Positions 36,626-47,342 are shown, counted from the first letter of the stretch. The stretch: DNA of 64,000 bases from Saprospiraceae bacterium (GCA_016714085.1 JADJNW010000003.1:726231-790230); one strand, 5' to 3'. The notes: generated from the sequence alone by a model not told the origin. Program-made: numbers and translations.

Positions 36626-39492
36626 TTAAGCGATCGGAGCTTTAGCAAGGCGTTTATTTCTCCAAAAGTAAACGAGTATAAAAACCAAAAGTACGATCAA
36701 ACTCCAAACTATTAGCGGTATTTCGTACTGCAGTTGAATTTGCTCCATATTACCAATAGGCACAAACGAAGCCAAAAATAAGGATGCGCTTTCCCTTGAC
36801 CACTTTGCTGCAAAAAGGCAAGCATGGCGGCTTGCATAGCTTGATCCTTGGGAAGGCCTTCTTTTATTTTTTCAAAAAATAATTGTACTAAATCGTGGGT
36901 ACTCTTATCATCTACGCTCCATTGAGTAGTTATCAAACTTTGGGCACCGGCATAAGAAAAGCTACGTGCAATACTGGCGATGCCTTCTCCTTTATGCAAT
37001 TCGCCAACATTGGTTTCGCAAGCACTTAAAATCACCATCTCTGCATTGGATGACATATTGTAGATTTCTTTTACATATAATAGTGCTTCATCGTCTTTTG
37101 CATCTTCCGTTTCACTGAAAGCCAGGAAAGAATAATCACCGGTAGCGCTATTAGCCTTGCCATGTGTTGCCAAATGAACAATTTTATAGGCCGATTGCCG
37201 ATTTAAAAAGTTTATTTTAGTGGCATCTACATTGTAAAGCCCAAGTCCGCCAACCAATTTATTCACCTGCTGTATTTCTTGTTGGTTGTATTTCAATTGA
37301 GATAAACCCTTTGCGTTGCCATCCCTGAATGAAGGCGCCAAGCCCAAATAAGGGCGAAGATGCTTCTTTGTTTTCCGTTCCTTCATCTCTTTTAATAGGC
37401 TTACCGAGTAATTATAGCTTAAAGCGTGATCCCTTATCATGTAATGATGGGTCTTAAGTTCATTATAATTTGCAGGATATTTCGATAGCAAGGCACTGAA
37501 AGATAAAAAACCCAATTCTCCATCAGGAATGATGATTAATTGCTCTTTGAGGAGTTCCTCAACCGGCTTGATAAGGTATTCGTAAAGTTTATAGGCTGAA
37601 TACGTATAGGCTTCTAAATTTTGGCTGAGCTCATTCGTGGCAACATTCGGAAAATTTCTAATAGATTGGTTAAAGGCATTGAGCCACTGGAAAAATGGGG
37701 CATCCAAGTTTACACTTACAAGTTTAAAATCACTTTTATTAATAACAAAAATATGTAAAGACTCTGAACCGAGAAAATATTCCACAATTGTTTGGTTGGG
37801 CGAGAGTAATTCTTGCTGCACCATTTCTATGGGAATCGTTGTGGTTTCATAGCGCAATTTATAGTAATTGGGATAGTTTTGTCCAATTTTACTAATTTGT
37901 CGAGAAAGCAATTGTTTTTGCTCAAAAATAAGGCTGCTCAAGGAGTCGAGAAAAGCTTCATTCTGAAAACCAGGCTTTTGCAAAAGATATCTTCTTTTTT
38001 CCAAGTCACTGATCGTATTTTCTATCTCTTTTATCTCAGAAAGAATTTCCGGGGGAATATTGGAGAATGCTTCTGCTTTTGCTTTGTTCATAGCTTCTAA
38101 AAGCAAAATACCTTTGCTTTTTTCTGAAAACTTATAAGCTTCATGCAGGTATTCCTTTTTATTCGTTAGCCGATACAATACTAAAGACAGCTCTATCGCA
38201 AGGTCATACAAATCGTGAGCGGTATCCAGAAGGCGAAGCTTAGACCCCGTTGCTTCATATCGGATGCGCAAATAGTCGAGTAGCCCATCAATTTTCTGAT
38301 AGTAATCAAGCGCCAGCAAAAGGTGTTGTAAATCATGGGATTCGCTATATGCCTCAATCTCAACATCCCCCATTATTCTAAATAATCTAAGTAAGGTTTG
38401 ATGGTCTTTGACTTTATCAAAAGAAGATTCGGAATCGGTATAATTAAGGGATTGAAAACAACGGTCAAAAGCTTGCATTGCCTCTAACTTGGCACCTGAA
38501 AAAAATTGACTTACTCCAATATTAAAATGAGCCATAGCAACATCGGGATGGGTTTCGCCGTAATGATGAATCATAATCTCCAAAGCGCGCCGATAAAATT
38601 CCGAAGCTTTTGTAAAATCTCCCTGCCCATCGTAGGCGTTGGCTAAGTTGTTGTAGCACAAGGCAATGGAAGGGTGCATACTATCAAGGGTACGGCTATA
38701 AATTTGTAAAGCTCTGTTATACTCCGCAAAGAGCCGCTGATCCTGGAGCGTAAAATAAATATTGCCAATATTAAGATGCACATCAGCTATATCCTGGTGT
38801 TCTTTTCCATAATATCGGATATAAATATCAAGTGCACTTTGAAAAGCGGGCAAAGCCTCTTGGTAATCATCTTTATCCATCAAACAAAGTCCAATATTAT
38901 TATAGCTCTGCGCGATTTGAGGATGCGGATTCGGTAATTGTTCTGAACGGATAGCCAGCGCTTGCCGATGATATTCAAGCGCTTTGTCAAAATCGCCCAT
39001 GGAGTTAAGGCAAATGCCAATATTATTATAAAGTGTTGCTATTTGAAGATTTCTATTACTAAAGACTCGATTCGAGCGTTCCAGTCCTTTATTTAAATAA
39101 TCCAGCGCTTTTTCAAAATCTTTAATTTCTCGATAATAATTCCCAATTTTATTAGAATTATCAACCAATAGCGAATCATTCTTAGGGCTTAATTTTTCAA
39201 GGACAAAGCTTGCTTGTTCATAAAATTTTATAGCTTCGGAATAATCGCTTCTATTCAAAGCACAATCTCCTAAAATATGGAGAAGCCCTACTTCCATTTC
39301 AATGTGTTGCGAGCTTGATTTTTTTAGAGCCTGGAGGGTAATATTGGCAAGGGTGGCAGCTTCTTTATAATTTTTTTCTTCATTCAAAGCACTTGCCTGC
39401 TCAAATTGCTCTTTGAGTTCGATGGTATCTGCCTTAAAACTTGTAGAGGTTTGAAAAAAAAACAGGAATATAATTACTGCATAATATTGCAT
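36626..39492 (-). pseudogene. TPR-CHAT cysteine protease, C-terminal frame break hides a membrane helix
   Basis: Signal-like start, then about eight TPR units (ALDYLNKGLERSNRVF, ATLYNNIGICLNSMGDFDKAL, ALEYHRQALAIRSEQL...; residues about 40-340), a helical linker and a CHAT domain (clan CD protease, like caspase and separase). His is in KIVHLATHGKANS and Cys in MVILSACETNVGEL, both intact. As read, the frame ends at 36712 with an odd basic tail; adding one G at about 36772 gives the normal HPYFWASFVPIGNMEQIQL ending, then one membrane helix (IVWSLIVLLVFILVYFW) and stop at 36626. So the protein is tail-anchored, about 955 residues. Divergent from the caspase gene over a 312-nt gap. Substrate unknown; sigma/anti-sigma neighbours suggest a role in signalling or regulated death. 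Confidence 0.88.
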
Positions 39493-39804
39493 AAATCATA
39501 AATAAGAGTACTGCCCTATGACTAATAAAAGACAATTGATATTCGTTGCAATATAGGCATTTTATTCGTTATCTTCTCACATGAATAGATTTAGCGCTTT
39601 ACGGAGTTGTCATATCTTCTTATATTACCGATACTTTTGCTTTCTTATAATTTTTTCCCAAAAGAAATATGCGAAAATTCAGGACATTTTCTTTAACTTT
39701 TACACTTAAGAGTAAGAAGTAGCCCCTTTAAGAAAGGCTATTGAAGGAGCATTTACTTATCACTAAGCAACTTGATTGTAAGATAATTTTAAATACAGAA
39801 TAAG
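39493..39804. promoter_or_regulatory. 312-nt divergent promoter region between CHAT and caspase genes
   Basis: AT-rich, no gene. A TACTTTTG box (TAnnTTTG) lies at 39632-39639 with TTG at 39607-39609 (spacer 22 nt), about 165 nt before the caspase start. No clear box for the CHAT side; an ECF-type promoter recognised by the island's own sigma is possible. Confidence 0.45.
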
Positions 39805-42800
39805 ATGAAAACGAATATTTATATCACGATTATAATTTTTTTAAGTGTCTGTTATTCCGCCTTCACTCAATCTGAAATTAACCTGCTCAGTAATTGGGAC
39901 TATAAAAGGAAAGCTAAAACCTATGAAAAATTCAACAAGGTCATCGCAAGTACCAATGGTTATATAATAGCAGTTGGCGAAACACTCGGAGATAGTTATA
40001 AAGACCTGGATGGTATTTTTCTGGTGCTTGATGCAGAGGATGGGAGCCAATATCTGTGGAAGAAATTTGGAGGTAGCGGTAATCAAGCATTCCATTCCGT
40101 TGTCCAAAACCACGATGGCACATTTACGCTTGTCGGGTACAGCCAGATAGGGGCGAAGGGTGATGTTGACGGTTGGGTTGTAAAACTTGATTTGGAGGGA
40201 AATGTTTTATTCGAAACCAAACCCCAAAGCATGGAGGGCGGGAATGAGGAACTACTCGATGTAGCGATTAGCGATACAGGAGATATCCTTGCTATTGGTA
40301 TGCAAAAGTCTAATAAATCAGAAAGTATCTGGGCAGTTAATATTGGAAATGAAGGTATTATCAAGAATTTTATGATGAATAATAATTTCCTGGGAGATGT
40401 CAAAAGCTTAACGACTGCGACCAATGGAGGGTTTGTCTTGACAGGAACAACCAGTGAAAAAAATCGAAATAACCCACAGGATATTTGGGTGACCAAAATT
40501 GACAAGGATGGTAATGATTTATGGGGCGGAGCTAAATATTTTGGCGATAAAGGTTTCCAGGAGAGTAAGAGCATTACACCTACTTTACAAGATGGAGGAT
40601 TTGCTATAGTAGGAGGTACTAATTCCAAAGGCGCTGGGGTATCTGATATTTGGGTAATCAAATTAGACGAAAATGGCGATTTAGAATGGGATAAAACATT
40701 TGGCGGACACGCTGCAGATGTAGGAGCGGCTATCACCGAATTATCCGATGGTGGATTGGCTGTTTTAGGTCAAACCTGGTCTCATATGCCCCGTGCACAG
40801 AATTCTACCTTGAGGCTGATTATAATAGATGGAAGAGGAAATGAACTGGATTCTGAAAATTATCTCATCATTGGTGGAGAAGGAGACGAAATAGCCTATT
40901 CGGTAGTTGAATTATTGACCAATGATAATTTGGTTATTCTTGGCAATACGAATCCCGCAAAACAAGACGTTTTTCCCACAACTTATATCGGCGCGATCAC
41001 TTACAAAGTACTTGAAAACAATGATTCCGCAGGATCAAAAAGTGATCGCTTTGGAAGTGAGCAAAGTGGAATGTTGTCCCTTTCTTCTGCAACTTTGAAT
41101 GATCTTAATAATAATAACTTCCTGGAATCCAATGAACGAGGTTATCTTGAACTGGAGATTACCAATACAAAAACGATCAATCTTTATAATATAACGGCCA
41201 ATATCAGCGGAAGCAATGAAACCTCCGAGCTGGGCTATTGGGAAAAAATTAAAATCGGGGCACTTAAAGCAGGGCAAAAAAAGAAACTCTTTGTACCTGT
41301 TTATGCACTCGGTTCTTTAACGGCCGGCACCTATGAGGTTAATATCAATTTAGATGTCAATGGGAAATATGCAGCATCAACAAAAGCCTCTATTATCTCG
41401 AATCAACCCAAGCCCCCATACCTGGCAGTACAGGATTCTGAATTTGTTCCTCATAGTTCCCCAAAAGCAGGTCAGCCAATTAGGTTTTCTGTCAGCTTGA
41501 TTAATAAAGGGGGGCTGCCGACACCAATAACAGAAGCTTACTTTGAGCTCCCGAAAGGGGTTCAAGCCCTTGAATCTCAAAGCATTCGCATTCCTGCCAT
41601 CAAACCTGAAGAGACATACCAGCTAACTTTTTCTTTTACTTATGACCAAAATTTCCAACGCAATGTCATTGATGTGTTATTGCAAATAAAAGGGCAAGGA
41701 TTAAATTCCATTTTTGAGCGATACCCCTTGGAGATAGCGCCTCCTGCCCTCCAAAACCCTAACACCAGGAGCAGTGGCGATATGATGGTTTGGATGTCTC
41801 CCGATCCTGATGAACAAGGCTCAAGGACTTTTGCTACTAATGATAAGGACGTTGATATTAAATTAAAAATTCTGACTTCCCGACAATTAGAGAAAAATAG
41901 AGTTAGTGTTTATATAAATGGTAATAAACCACAGGGACAAAAGGCAGATGAAGTAAAACTCTCTTCGGAAGACACCGCATTAGGGCGATATAATTATCAG
42001 AATAAAATTCGGCTGAAAGAAGGAGAAAACAAGGTTAAGATAGTTTATCATGATGAAAATGGCAACGATTTTTCAAGCGCTGAACTGGTCTTCGATTATA
42101 CCCCAAAAGATAAACCTAACTTATACGTCATTTCAATTGGCGTGAAACATCAAGACCTGGAATTTACGGAACAGGATGCCAATGATTTTGCAAAAATGTA
42201 TGGACAGTTTCGTGATGACAAAGACAAAAGATATTCAAAAAGTAGAAGTATTGCAGGCAACACAAGATAAACTGACCACTACAACCAATATCAAAGCTGC
42301 TTTTATAGATCTAGAAAGAAAGAATATAAAGGATGGAGATCTGGTCGTGATTTTTATCTCTTCGCACGGCAAGATCAATCATAAGGGCGAATTTATTCTA
42401 ATGCCATCTGATTATAATTCAGCGTATGAAGAGCTTTACTCAATTAATTTTAGAGAAGATATTCTGGACAAACTTAAATTGGTAGAGGGCAACAAATTAG
42501 TTTTTATTGATGCCTGTCACAGCGGTAGTGCCTTTAATTCTGGTAGTCGCTCCTTTAGTGATGCGGCAGCAAGTCAGATGCTAAATAAATTGATCCAAAA
42601 TTCCTCTGGACTGGAAATTATAGCCTCTTGTGGCGAAAATGAATATTCTTACGAGGATAAAAGCTGGGGAAATGGTGCTTTTACCAAATCTATTCTCGAA
42701 GCATTTCGAGGTGAAACAATAGAAGTGGATGGCGGAAAAAAGATCTGCGCTGATATTTTTAATGAAGCGGAAGGCGTGAAGAAAAACGGTAAAGATGGCG

Positions 42801-42961
42801 TAATTACTATTGAGGAGCTCAAACTTTTTATTCAACAGCGGGTTCCGCACTTGGTTAGAACCACTAAGGTAGCTCCCCCAACCGAGCAGCGTCCTTCTAA
42901 TAAAAGTACCGATCTTCTACCTCAAAACCTGGGGATTTTTGTAACAGGTCAAAATAATTAA
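39805..42961 (+). pseudogene. secreted caspase-family (C14) protease with propeller and CARDB-like domains, frameshifted
   Basis: Signal peptide (CYSAFTQ). Residues about 25-400 form a propeller of delta-60-like repeats (GGSGNQAFHSVVQNHDGTF, GYSQIGAKGDVDGWVVKL, GGTNSKGAGVSDIWVIKL). Then come CARDB-like beta-sandwich domains (ATLNDLNNNNFLESNERG, FSVSLINKGGLPTPI), a Big-type segment and finally a caspase domain: NLYVISIGVKHQ start, His in VVIFISSHGKINH, Cys in LVFIDACHSGSAF. A frame break at the A4 run near 42234-42237 (one A too many) divides it; repaired length about 1050 residues. The catalytic pair is intact in the second piece. Divergent from TPR-CHAT; terminator at 43000. With C1 and CHAT it makes three cysteine-protease folds in 14 kb. 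Confidence 0.87.
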
Positions 42962-42999
42962 AAGCACCTTATTCCGATATAAGCCTAAAGGCTACATTC

Positions 43000-43039
43000 A
43001 AAAGGTAATTGAATAGTTGACGCTATTCGATTACCTTTT
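43000..43039 (+). terminator. strong terminator behind the caspase gene
   Basis: AAAAGGTAATTGAATAG (43000-43016) pairs with CTATTCGATTACCTTTT (43023-43039), 17-bp stem with one mismatch, 6-nt loop, followed by TTTCTT. Confidence 0.92.
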
Positions 43040-43499
43040 TTCTTATATATATATTATTGAATATTTACAACATTTATTTTGAACAAATTACTGACCTTTG
43101 ATTCTTTTGTGAAAAATCTTTGATTGAACACTTAAAGCGAGAGTAATAAATTCTGAGGGTGTTTCTAAATAAATCATTGCCCATCCCTACCTAATAAAAT
43201 TTTGACTCCCACGGATGATAAAAAATCTGTTGTAGCACCAAACTGCCCGGAAACAAAGGAACATCAGCATTCATAGATATTCTAATAAAGTCCGCTCTTC
43301 AAATATTTTGTAGTAATGATTTCATCTTTTTGAAGTCAAAATGCATGCTTCCTTATTTTTAGAACCCTATTTTCTCATTATAAATACATATTTAGAAGAA
43401 ATAATTCCATTTTTTAAAATTTCATCCCTTATCACAAATAATTGAATATCAACTGTTTAAAATTTAAATAGTTTCCACAAATTGAATAAAATCATTTTA
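43040..43499. other. AT-rich intergenic, nothing recognised
   Basis: About 460 nt after the caspase terminator with stops in all frames, no hairpin and no repeat that I can see; the promoter of the next gene begins at its right end. Confidence 0.5.
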
Positions 43500-43534
43500 T
43501 TTGTTAAGAAAATGTTAAAATAACTCTACATTTA
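43500..43534 (+). promoter_or_regulatory. candidate promoter for the triple-Ig gene
   Basis: TTTG at 43500-43503 and TACATTTA at 43527-43534 (TAnnTTTG with the last base changed), spacer 23 nt, leaving a leader of about 75 nt. Confidence 0.45.
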
Positions 43535-43617
43535 GGACAAATGATAGTGCTCAATTTACAGTAGTATGTAAGTAATCAAATTCTTGTACACGATTCACTA
43601 AAATAAACCTTAAAAAA

Positions 43618-44643
43618 ATGAAAAACCTAGTAATTCTAATCATTGCAACCTTTTTGACCCTTTCAATGAACCTGGTGGCTGAAACGACAACCTATAGTAA
43701 TTGCCAATGGGAATCATCATTCAAGTACCCGCAGAACAACGCTAGTTATGACGAAGGTAAAGACGTTTATGTAAAAATAGATCCCAAGAAATATCAGGAC
43801 ATTGAATACATGGAATTGTACATAGATAATAAATTTATTCGCAAAGAAACGCAGTATCCTTATGAATGGTGCGTAGGCAACGGTAACAGCGATAGCTATC
43901 TGCGCAATATGCCTGAAGGTACTTATAAGCTGAAATGCAAATTCAAGGATAAGTGTGGCAATTTTCATGAAATCTACTGTACTTTCTATGTAAAAGGGCA
44001 CAACGGAGGCAATAATGGACATTGCAACTATACTGGATGGTTTAAGTATCCAGAATGTAACAAGCACTTCGAATATGGATCAGACGTATATGTCTATTTC
44101 GACGCCCAAAATCACCATAATATTGAGTATTGCGAACTATACGTAAACAATAAGTTTGTACGCAAAGAAAGCTCATATCCTTATGAATGGTGCCAAGGTA
44201 GTGGCAACAGTGATGGTTATCTGCGCGATCTTGAGCCTGGTACATATGAACTGAAGTGCCGAGTGTATGATAAGTGCGGCAACTATAAAGATTACCACTG
44301 CAAATTCTATGTAGATCACCACAATAACGGAGGAAATAATGGACACTGCGAAAGCGAAGCTTGGTTCAAGTACCCACAGAATAACGCTAGCTATGACGAA
44401 GGCAAAGATGTCTATGTAAAAGTAGACCCTAAAAAATACCAGGACATTGAATTTATGGAGCTGTATGTTAATAATAAACTTGTACGCAAAGAAAGTCAAT
44501 ATCCTTACGAATGGTGTGTAGGCAATGGCAATAGCGACAGTTACCTCCGCGACTTACACAAAGGAACTTACAACCTGAAATGCCGTGTGAGAACAAAGTG
44601 TGGGGAATGGTATGAATACTTCTGCAAATTCTATGTGAACTAA
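43618..44643 (+). CDS. secreted protein with three cysteine-rich Ig-like (Big_7-like) repeats
   Basis: Signal peptide (residues 1-20, MNLVAE), then three repeats of about 107 residues joined by Gly/Asn/His linkers (HNGGNNGHC, HHNNGGNNGHC). Each repeat has the bacterial Ig plan: WFKYPQNNASYDEGKDVYV, IEFMELYVNNKLVRKES, YPYEWCVGNGNSDSYLRDL, then GTYNLKCRVRTKCG and FCKFYVN. Each has about five cysteines at fixed sites (C of W-C, L-K-C, K-C-G, Y-C), so disulfides are likely. Repeats 1 and 3 are nearly the same, repeat 2 differs more. No catalytic domain. Monocistronic, between two strong hairpins. Structural, adhesive or inhibitor role cannot be decided. Confidence 0.75.
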   Translation: MKNLVILIIATFLTLSMNLVAETTTYSNCQWESSFKYPQNNASYDEGKDVYVKIDPKKYQDIEYMELYIDNKFIRKETQYPYEWCVGNGNSDSYLRNMPEGTYKLKCKFKDKCGNFHEIYCTFYVKGHNGGNNGHCNYTGWFKYPECNKHFEYGSDVYVYFDAQNHHNIEYCELYVNNKFVRKESSYPYEWCQGSGNSDGYLRDLEPGTYELKCRVYDKCGNYKDYHCKFYVDHHNNGGNNGHCESEAWFKYPQNNASYDEGKDVYVKVDPKKYQDIEFMELYVNNKLVRKESQYPYEWCVGNGNSDSYLRDLHKGTYNLKCRVRTKCGEWYEYFCKFYVN

Positions 44644-44671
44644 TAAAACAATAAACCAAACGAAAAACAGT

Positions 44672-44704
44672 AGCTCCCTGTGAAGATTTTCTTTGCAGGG
44701 AGCT
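44672..44704 (+). terminator. terminator behind the triple-Ig gene
   Basis: AGCTCCCTG (44672-44680) and CAGGGAGCT (44696-44704), perfect 9-bp stem, followed by TTGTTT. Confidence 0.9.
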
Positions 44705-44753
44705 TTGTTTATATGCTTCAATTATTTATATTTTGATATTTCCTCAAAATAAA

Positions 44754-44793
44754 CATGAGCCATCCTGGAATTAAAATATTGGGATGGCTCATG
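44754..44793 (-). terminator. terminator of the M61 gene (minus strand)
   Basis: CATGAGCCATCC (44754-44765) and GGATGGCTCATG (44782-44793) form a perfect 12-bp stem, 18 nt past the M61 stop; T-rich sequence follows on the minus strand (complement of TCAAAATAAA). Confidence 0.85.
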
Positions 44794-44810
44794 TCTTGCG
44801 TCTATTCCAT

Positions 44811-46673
44811 TCAGGGTCTTGCGCTGCCTTTGACCCAGGCTTCGCGCAACGCGAGCTGCGCCACTGTTGGGTTTTCCGTTAATACTAGCTGGGGCTGTGT
44901 CTTTTTTGCCACTTTGAAAAGCTTGGCACGCAAGGTAACTTCTTTTTCTGCGCCGCTATCGTCGCGCCGTACTACGGTCGATTCAAACTCCTCTCCTTCT
45001 TTCATTTCGGCTTTTAATTGGTTGATAAACGCGCCGATTCCTTGCTTTGGAATTGCTTTGCCGTTGAATTTCAAAATTCTATCACCTCTCTTAAAGCCCA
45101 TCGCCTTGCCAAAAGCATCCAGATCATTTTCATTAAACACCATCATACTGCCCGATGCAGGGTCGTAGCTCAAGTTGCCTACCGAAAAATCCATAAATTC
45201 TTCCGGGCCTTTGTAGTCAATGCCTACCAAGCTGAGAAACTCGCCGTAAGGGATCGGGGTATCGCCTTCTACATAAGTCTGGAAAAATGCTTCGATTTCC
45301 TTGCCGCGCATCTTGCGAATGTCCTTGAAAAGCTTGTCATCCTTGAAAGGTTTGTCTTTGCCGTATTTACGGGTTAAGTCGGAAATCAAATCTACAAGCC
45401 CCTCTTTTCCATTAGACAATTGGCGCAATTTAATATCAAGGCAGAGGCCGATCAGCGCGCCTTTTTGATAAACGTTGGCGTATTCTTCTGCGTATTTATC
45501 GGCGCATTGCTTGCTCATTTCAGTGAAAGAAAGATTGTCCGTGTAATAAGTTTGAGAAGCGACTATTTTTTGATTCATATTTGACAAATAGCGATCCATC
45601 GGCATGATGTCGCCTGTGATTTGCGCCTGATGCGCGAAGTATTCGGTGACGCCCTCGTATAGCCACAGGTGCTGGGAGAGTTTTGGTTCGTTAAAATCGA
45701 AATAGCGAATCTCCTCGGAATGCAAATTCAAGGGTGTAAGAATATGGAAAAACTCATGCGCAGCAATGTCCACCAGAAAAGGCATCATTTGATCAAGCGG
45801 GCCCTCAGTGAGATGGTACAAGGAGGAGTAAGAATGCTCCAAAGCGCCTTGCCCCACGCGGAATTCACCTGGTTTTTGGAAGTGCATAAGGAATGCGTAT
45901 TTGTTGACAGGTAGCGTACCGCCAAGGAATTGTGCCTGCGCCGCAAGTAGTTTGCTGAAAGCCGCCGCGATCTTGGGTGCTACATTCCGATCGGATTCGT
46001 AATACACCGACACCAACACTTGGGTATTGCCGACCTGCACGGTTGCCGTATCGGGCTGGCAGTATAGCATCGGCGAATCGATGAGGCGGCCGTAATTTTC
46101 GAGTTGGTAAGTATCGGTGGTTTTATCAGCGCTTTTGGCGATCAAAGCGGTGGAACCGTAGAAGTCTTCGGGCTTGGAGATTTTCACCTCAAAGGGTTGC
46201 TCTTTCATGCCTTCAAAATAACCGAATAAGCCGGACACATCAAGTACGAAGTTTTCTTTGGCTTCAAAATTTGTACCCGACATTCCAAAGACGGTCGGCC
46301 CATCCACGTCCGCATCGAAGGTATCCATCACGCGGTAAGTGATTTTATGCAATTTTTTCGCATCCGCGATTTCCCAGGTGTTTCCATCGGGATGGCTTAC
46401 TGTGAGGGCGTTCCCGCTTGCATCAAAGGCCTTAAACTCAGAAACAAAGCGACCAAAATCGGAAAACATATAAGTGCCGGGTATAATTTTAGGCATAAAG
46501 AATTTGATAGAAGATGCTTTAATCGGAGGTGTAATTAATTCGATTTGCAATTTGTCGTCCTCCACATTCCGCAAGTCAACGCTATAACGATAGATATTGG
46601 ATTGTGCCAGTCCATTCGCCAGCAAGCCTACGGATAACAAGAGTGTAAACAGTAATGGTGATTTTTTTCTCAT
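44811..46673 (-). CDS. M61 family metallopeptidase (glycyl aminopeptidase-like) with PDZ domain
   Basis: A 620-residue exported enzyme (signal peptide residues 1-23, NGLAQ). M61 N-terminal beta domain (residues 25-190), then the gluzincin catalytic domain with HEFFH (zinc HExxH, about residue 299) followed by LTPLNLHSEEI and the distal Glu in LWLYEGVTEYFAHQ (about 335). A C-terminal PDZ domain follows (FGKAMGFKRGDRILKFNGK, about 520-545). M61 enzymes are broad N-terminal-glycine/alanine aminopeptidases; the exported PDZ form is common in Bacteroidota. Length and motifs are normal. It is 20 nt downstream of doxX, a likely operon pair without clear functional link. Confidence 0.92.
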   Translation of the reverse strand: MRKKSPLLFTLLLSVGLLANGLAQSNIYRYSVDLRNVEDDKLQIELITPPIKASSIKFFMPKIIPGTYMFSDFGRFVSEFKAFDASGNALTVSHPDGNTWEIADAKKLHKITYRVMDTFDADVDGPTVFGMSGTNFEAKENFVLDVSGLFGYFEGMKEQPFEVKISKPEDFYGSTALIAKSADKTTDTYQLENYGRLIDSPMLYCQPDTATVQVGNTQVLVSVYYESDRNVAPKIAAAFSKLLAAQAQFLGGTLPVNKYAFLMHFQKPGEFRVGQGALEHSYSSLYHLTEGPLDQMMPFLVDIAAHEFFHILTPLNLHSEEIRYFDFNEPKLSQHLWLYEGVTEYFAHQAQITGDIMPMDRYLSNMNQKIVASQTYYTDNLSFTEMSKQCADKYAEEYANVYQKGALIGLCLDIKLRQLSNGKEGLVDLISDLTRKYGKDKPFKDDKLFKDIRKMRGKEIEAFFQTYVEGDTPIPYGEFLSLVGIDYKGPEEFMDFSVGNLSYDPASGSMMVFNENDLDAFGKAMGFKRGDRILKFNGKAIPKQGIGAFINQLKAEMKEGEEFESTVVRRDDSGAEKEVTLRAKLFKVAKKTQPQLVLTENPTVAQLALREAWVKGSARP

Positions 46674-46693
46674 TATTTACTAAATTTTACAAG

Positions 46694-47161
46694 TTATAAA
46701 ATGTCGGATGAAAAATATTTTTGTTGTAACCAACGATCCACTGACCAGCGGCCAGAGCCTTTTATCAAAATGGCAATGACCATCCCTAAGACCAGCAAAT
46801 GAAGTTCAAAGCCTTCTCCGCGCTGCGGCTCGGAATACCAATTCATAAAAAATCCCCATCGGGCATTGACCAAGTACATCGCGCCAATCATAATGATGCC
46901 AATACTTGCTGCCATGAAGCGCCCTCCCAAGCCAATGATCAATGCCAATGCGCCGAAGCTTTCGCCCAGGATTACCAGTATTATAACGGCAGGAGGTAAG
47001 TCCCACCATTCTTGCCAGGCTTCGAGCGTCCAGGCAACGCCGTGACCACCGAACCAGCCAAAGAGTTTTTGCAAACCATGTGCCAGAATGACCGAGCCAA
47101 GCACAATACGGACGACGAAGATAGCACTATCGTCAGAAGTGAGGATGAGTTTTCGTAGCAT
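46694..47161 (-). CDS. DoxX family membrane protein
   Basis: A 155-residue inner-membrane protein with four helices. Family marks: VRIVLGSVILAHGLQKLFGW (helix 1 with the HG-x-QK-x-FGW signature), GALALIIGLGGRFMAASIGI (helix 3) and the last helix LLVLGMVIAILI. DoxX-like proteins are small quinone/redox-associated or detoxification membrane proteins of uncertain activity. Length is normal. It has its own upstream gap of about 180 nt and lies 20 nt before the M61 gene. Confidence 0.92.
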   Translation of the reverse strand: MLRKLILTSDDSAIFVVRIVLGSVILAHGLQKLFGWFGGHGVAWTLEAWQEWWDLPPAVIILVILGESFGALALIIGLGGRFMAASIGIIMIGAMYLVNARWGFFMNWYSEPQRGEGFELHLLVLGMVIAILIKGSGRWSVDRWLQQKYFSSDIL

Positions 47162-47282
47162 TATGCGTCTTTTTTAGTCGAAGAATCAAAATTACGAGAT
47201 GAAAATGCTACTTTTTTCTGTGAGCGGACTTGTCTATTCTTGCGGATTTTGAAATGCTTTTACAAAAGGCAGAATATGCACA

Positions 47283-47311
47283 AAAAACGCCTCCATTTAA
47301 ATAAAGGAAGC
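47283..47311 (-). terminator. terminator of the DJ-1/GlxA run (minus strand)
   Basis: On the minus strand GCTTCC pairs with GGAGGC over an 11-nt AT loop and is followed by GTTTTTTG. About 30-60 nt past the DJ-1 stop at 47343. Confidence 0.6.
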
Positions 47312-47342
47312 ATTTATTTATAAAAATCGAAAAAATTATTTA

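Noticed and set aside
28885..42961. Type III-E CRISPR (Craspase) locus
   Set aside because: TPR-CHAT and a sigma factor are present but no gRAMP, Cas1/2, csx30/31 or array is seen.
39805..42961. Programmed frameshift in the caspase gene
   Set aside because: The site is a plain A-run without slippery heptamer or clear stimulatory structure, and similar breaks occur in many unrelated genes here.
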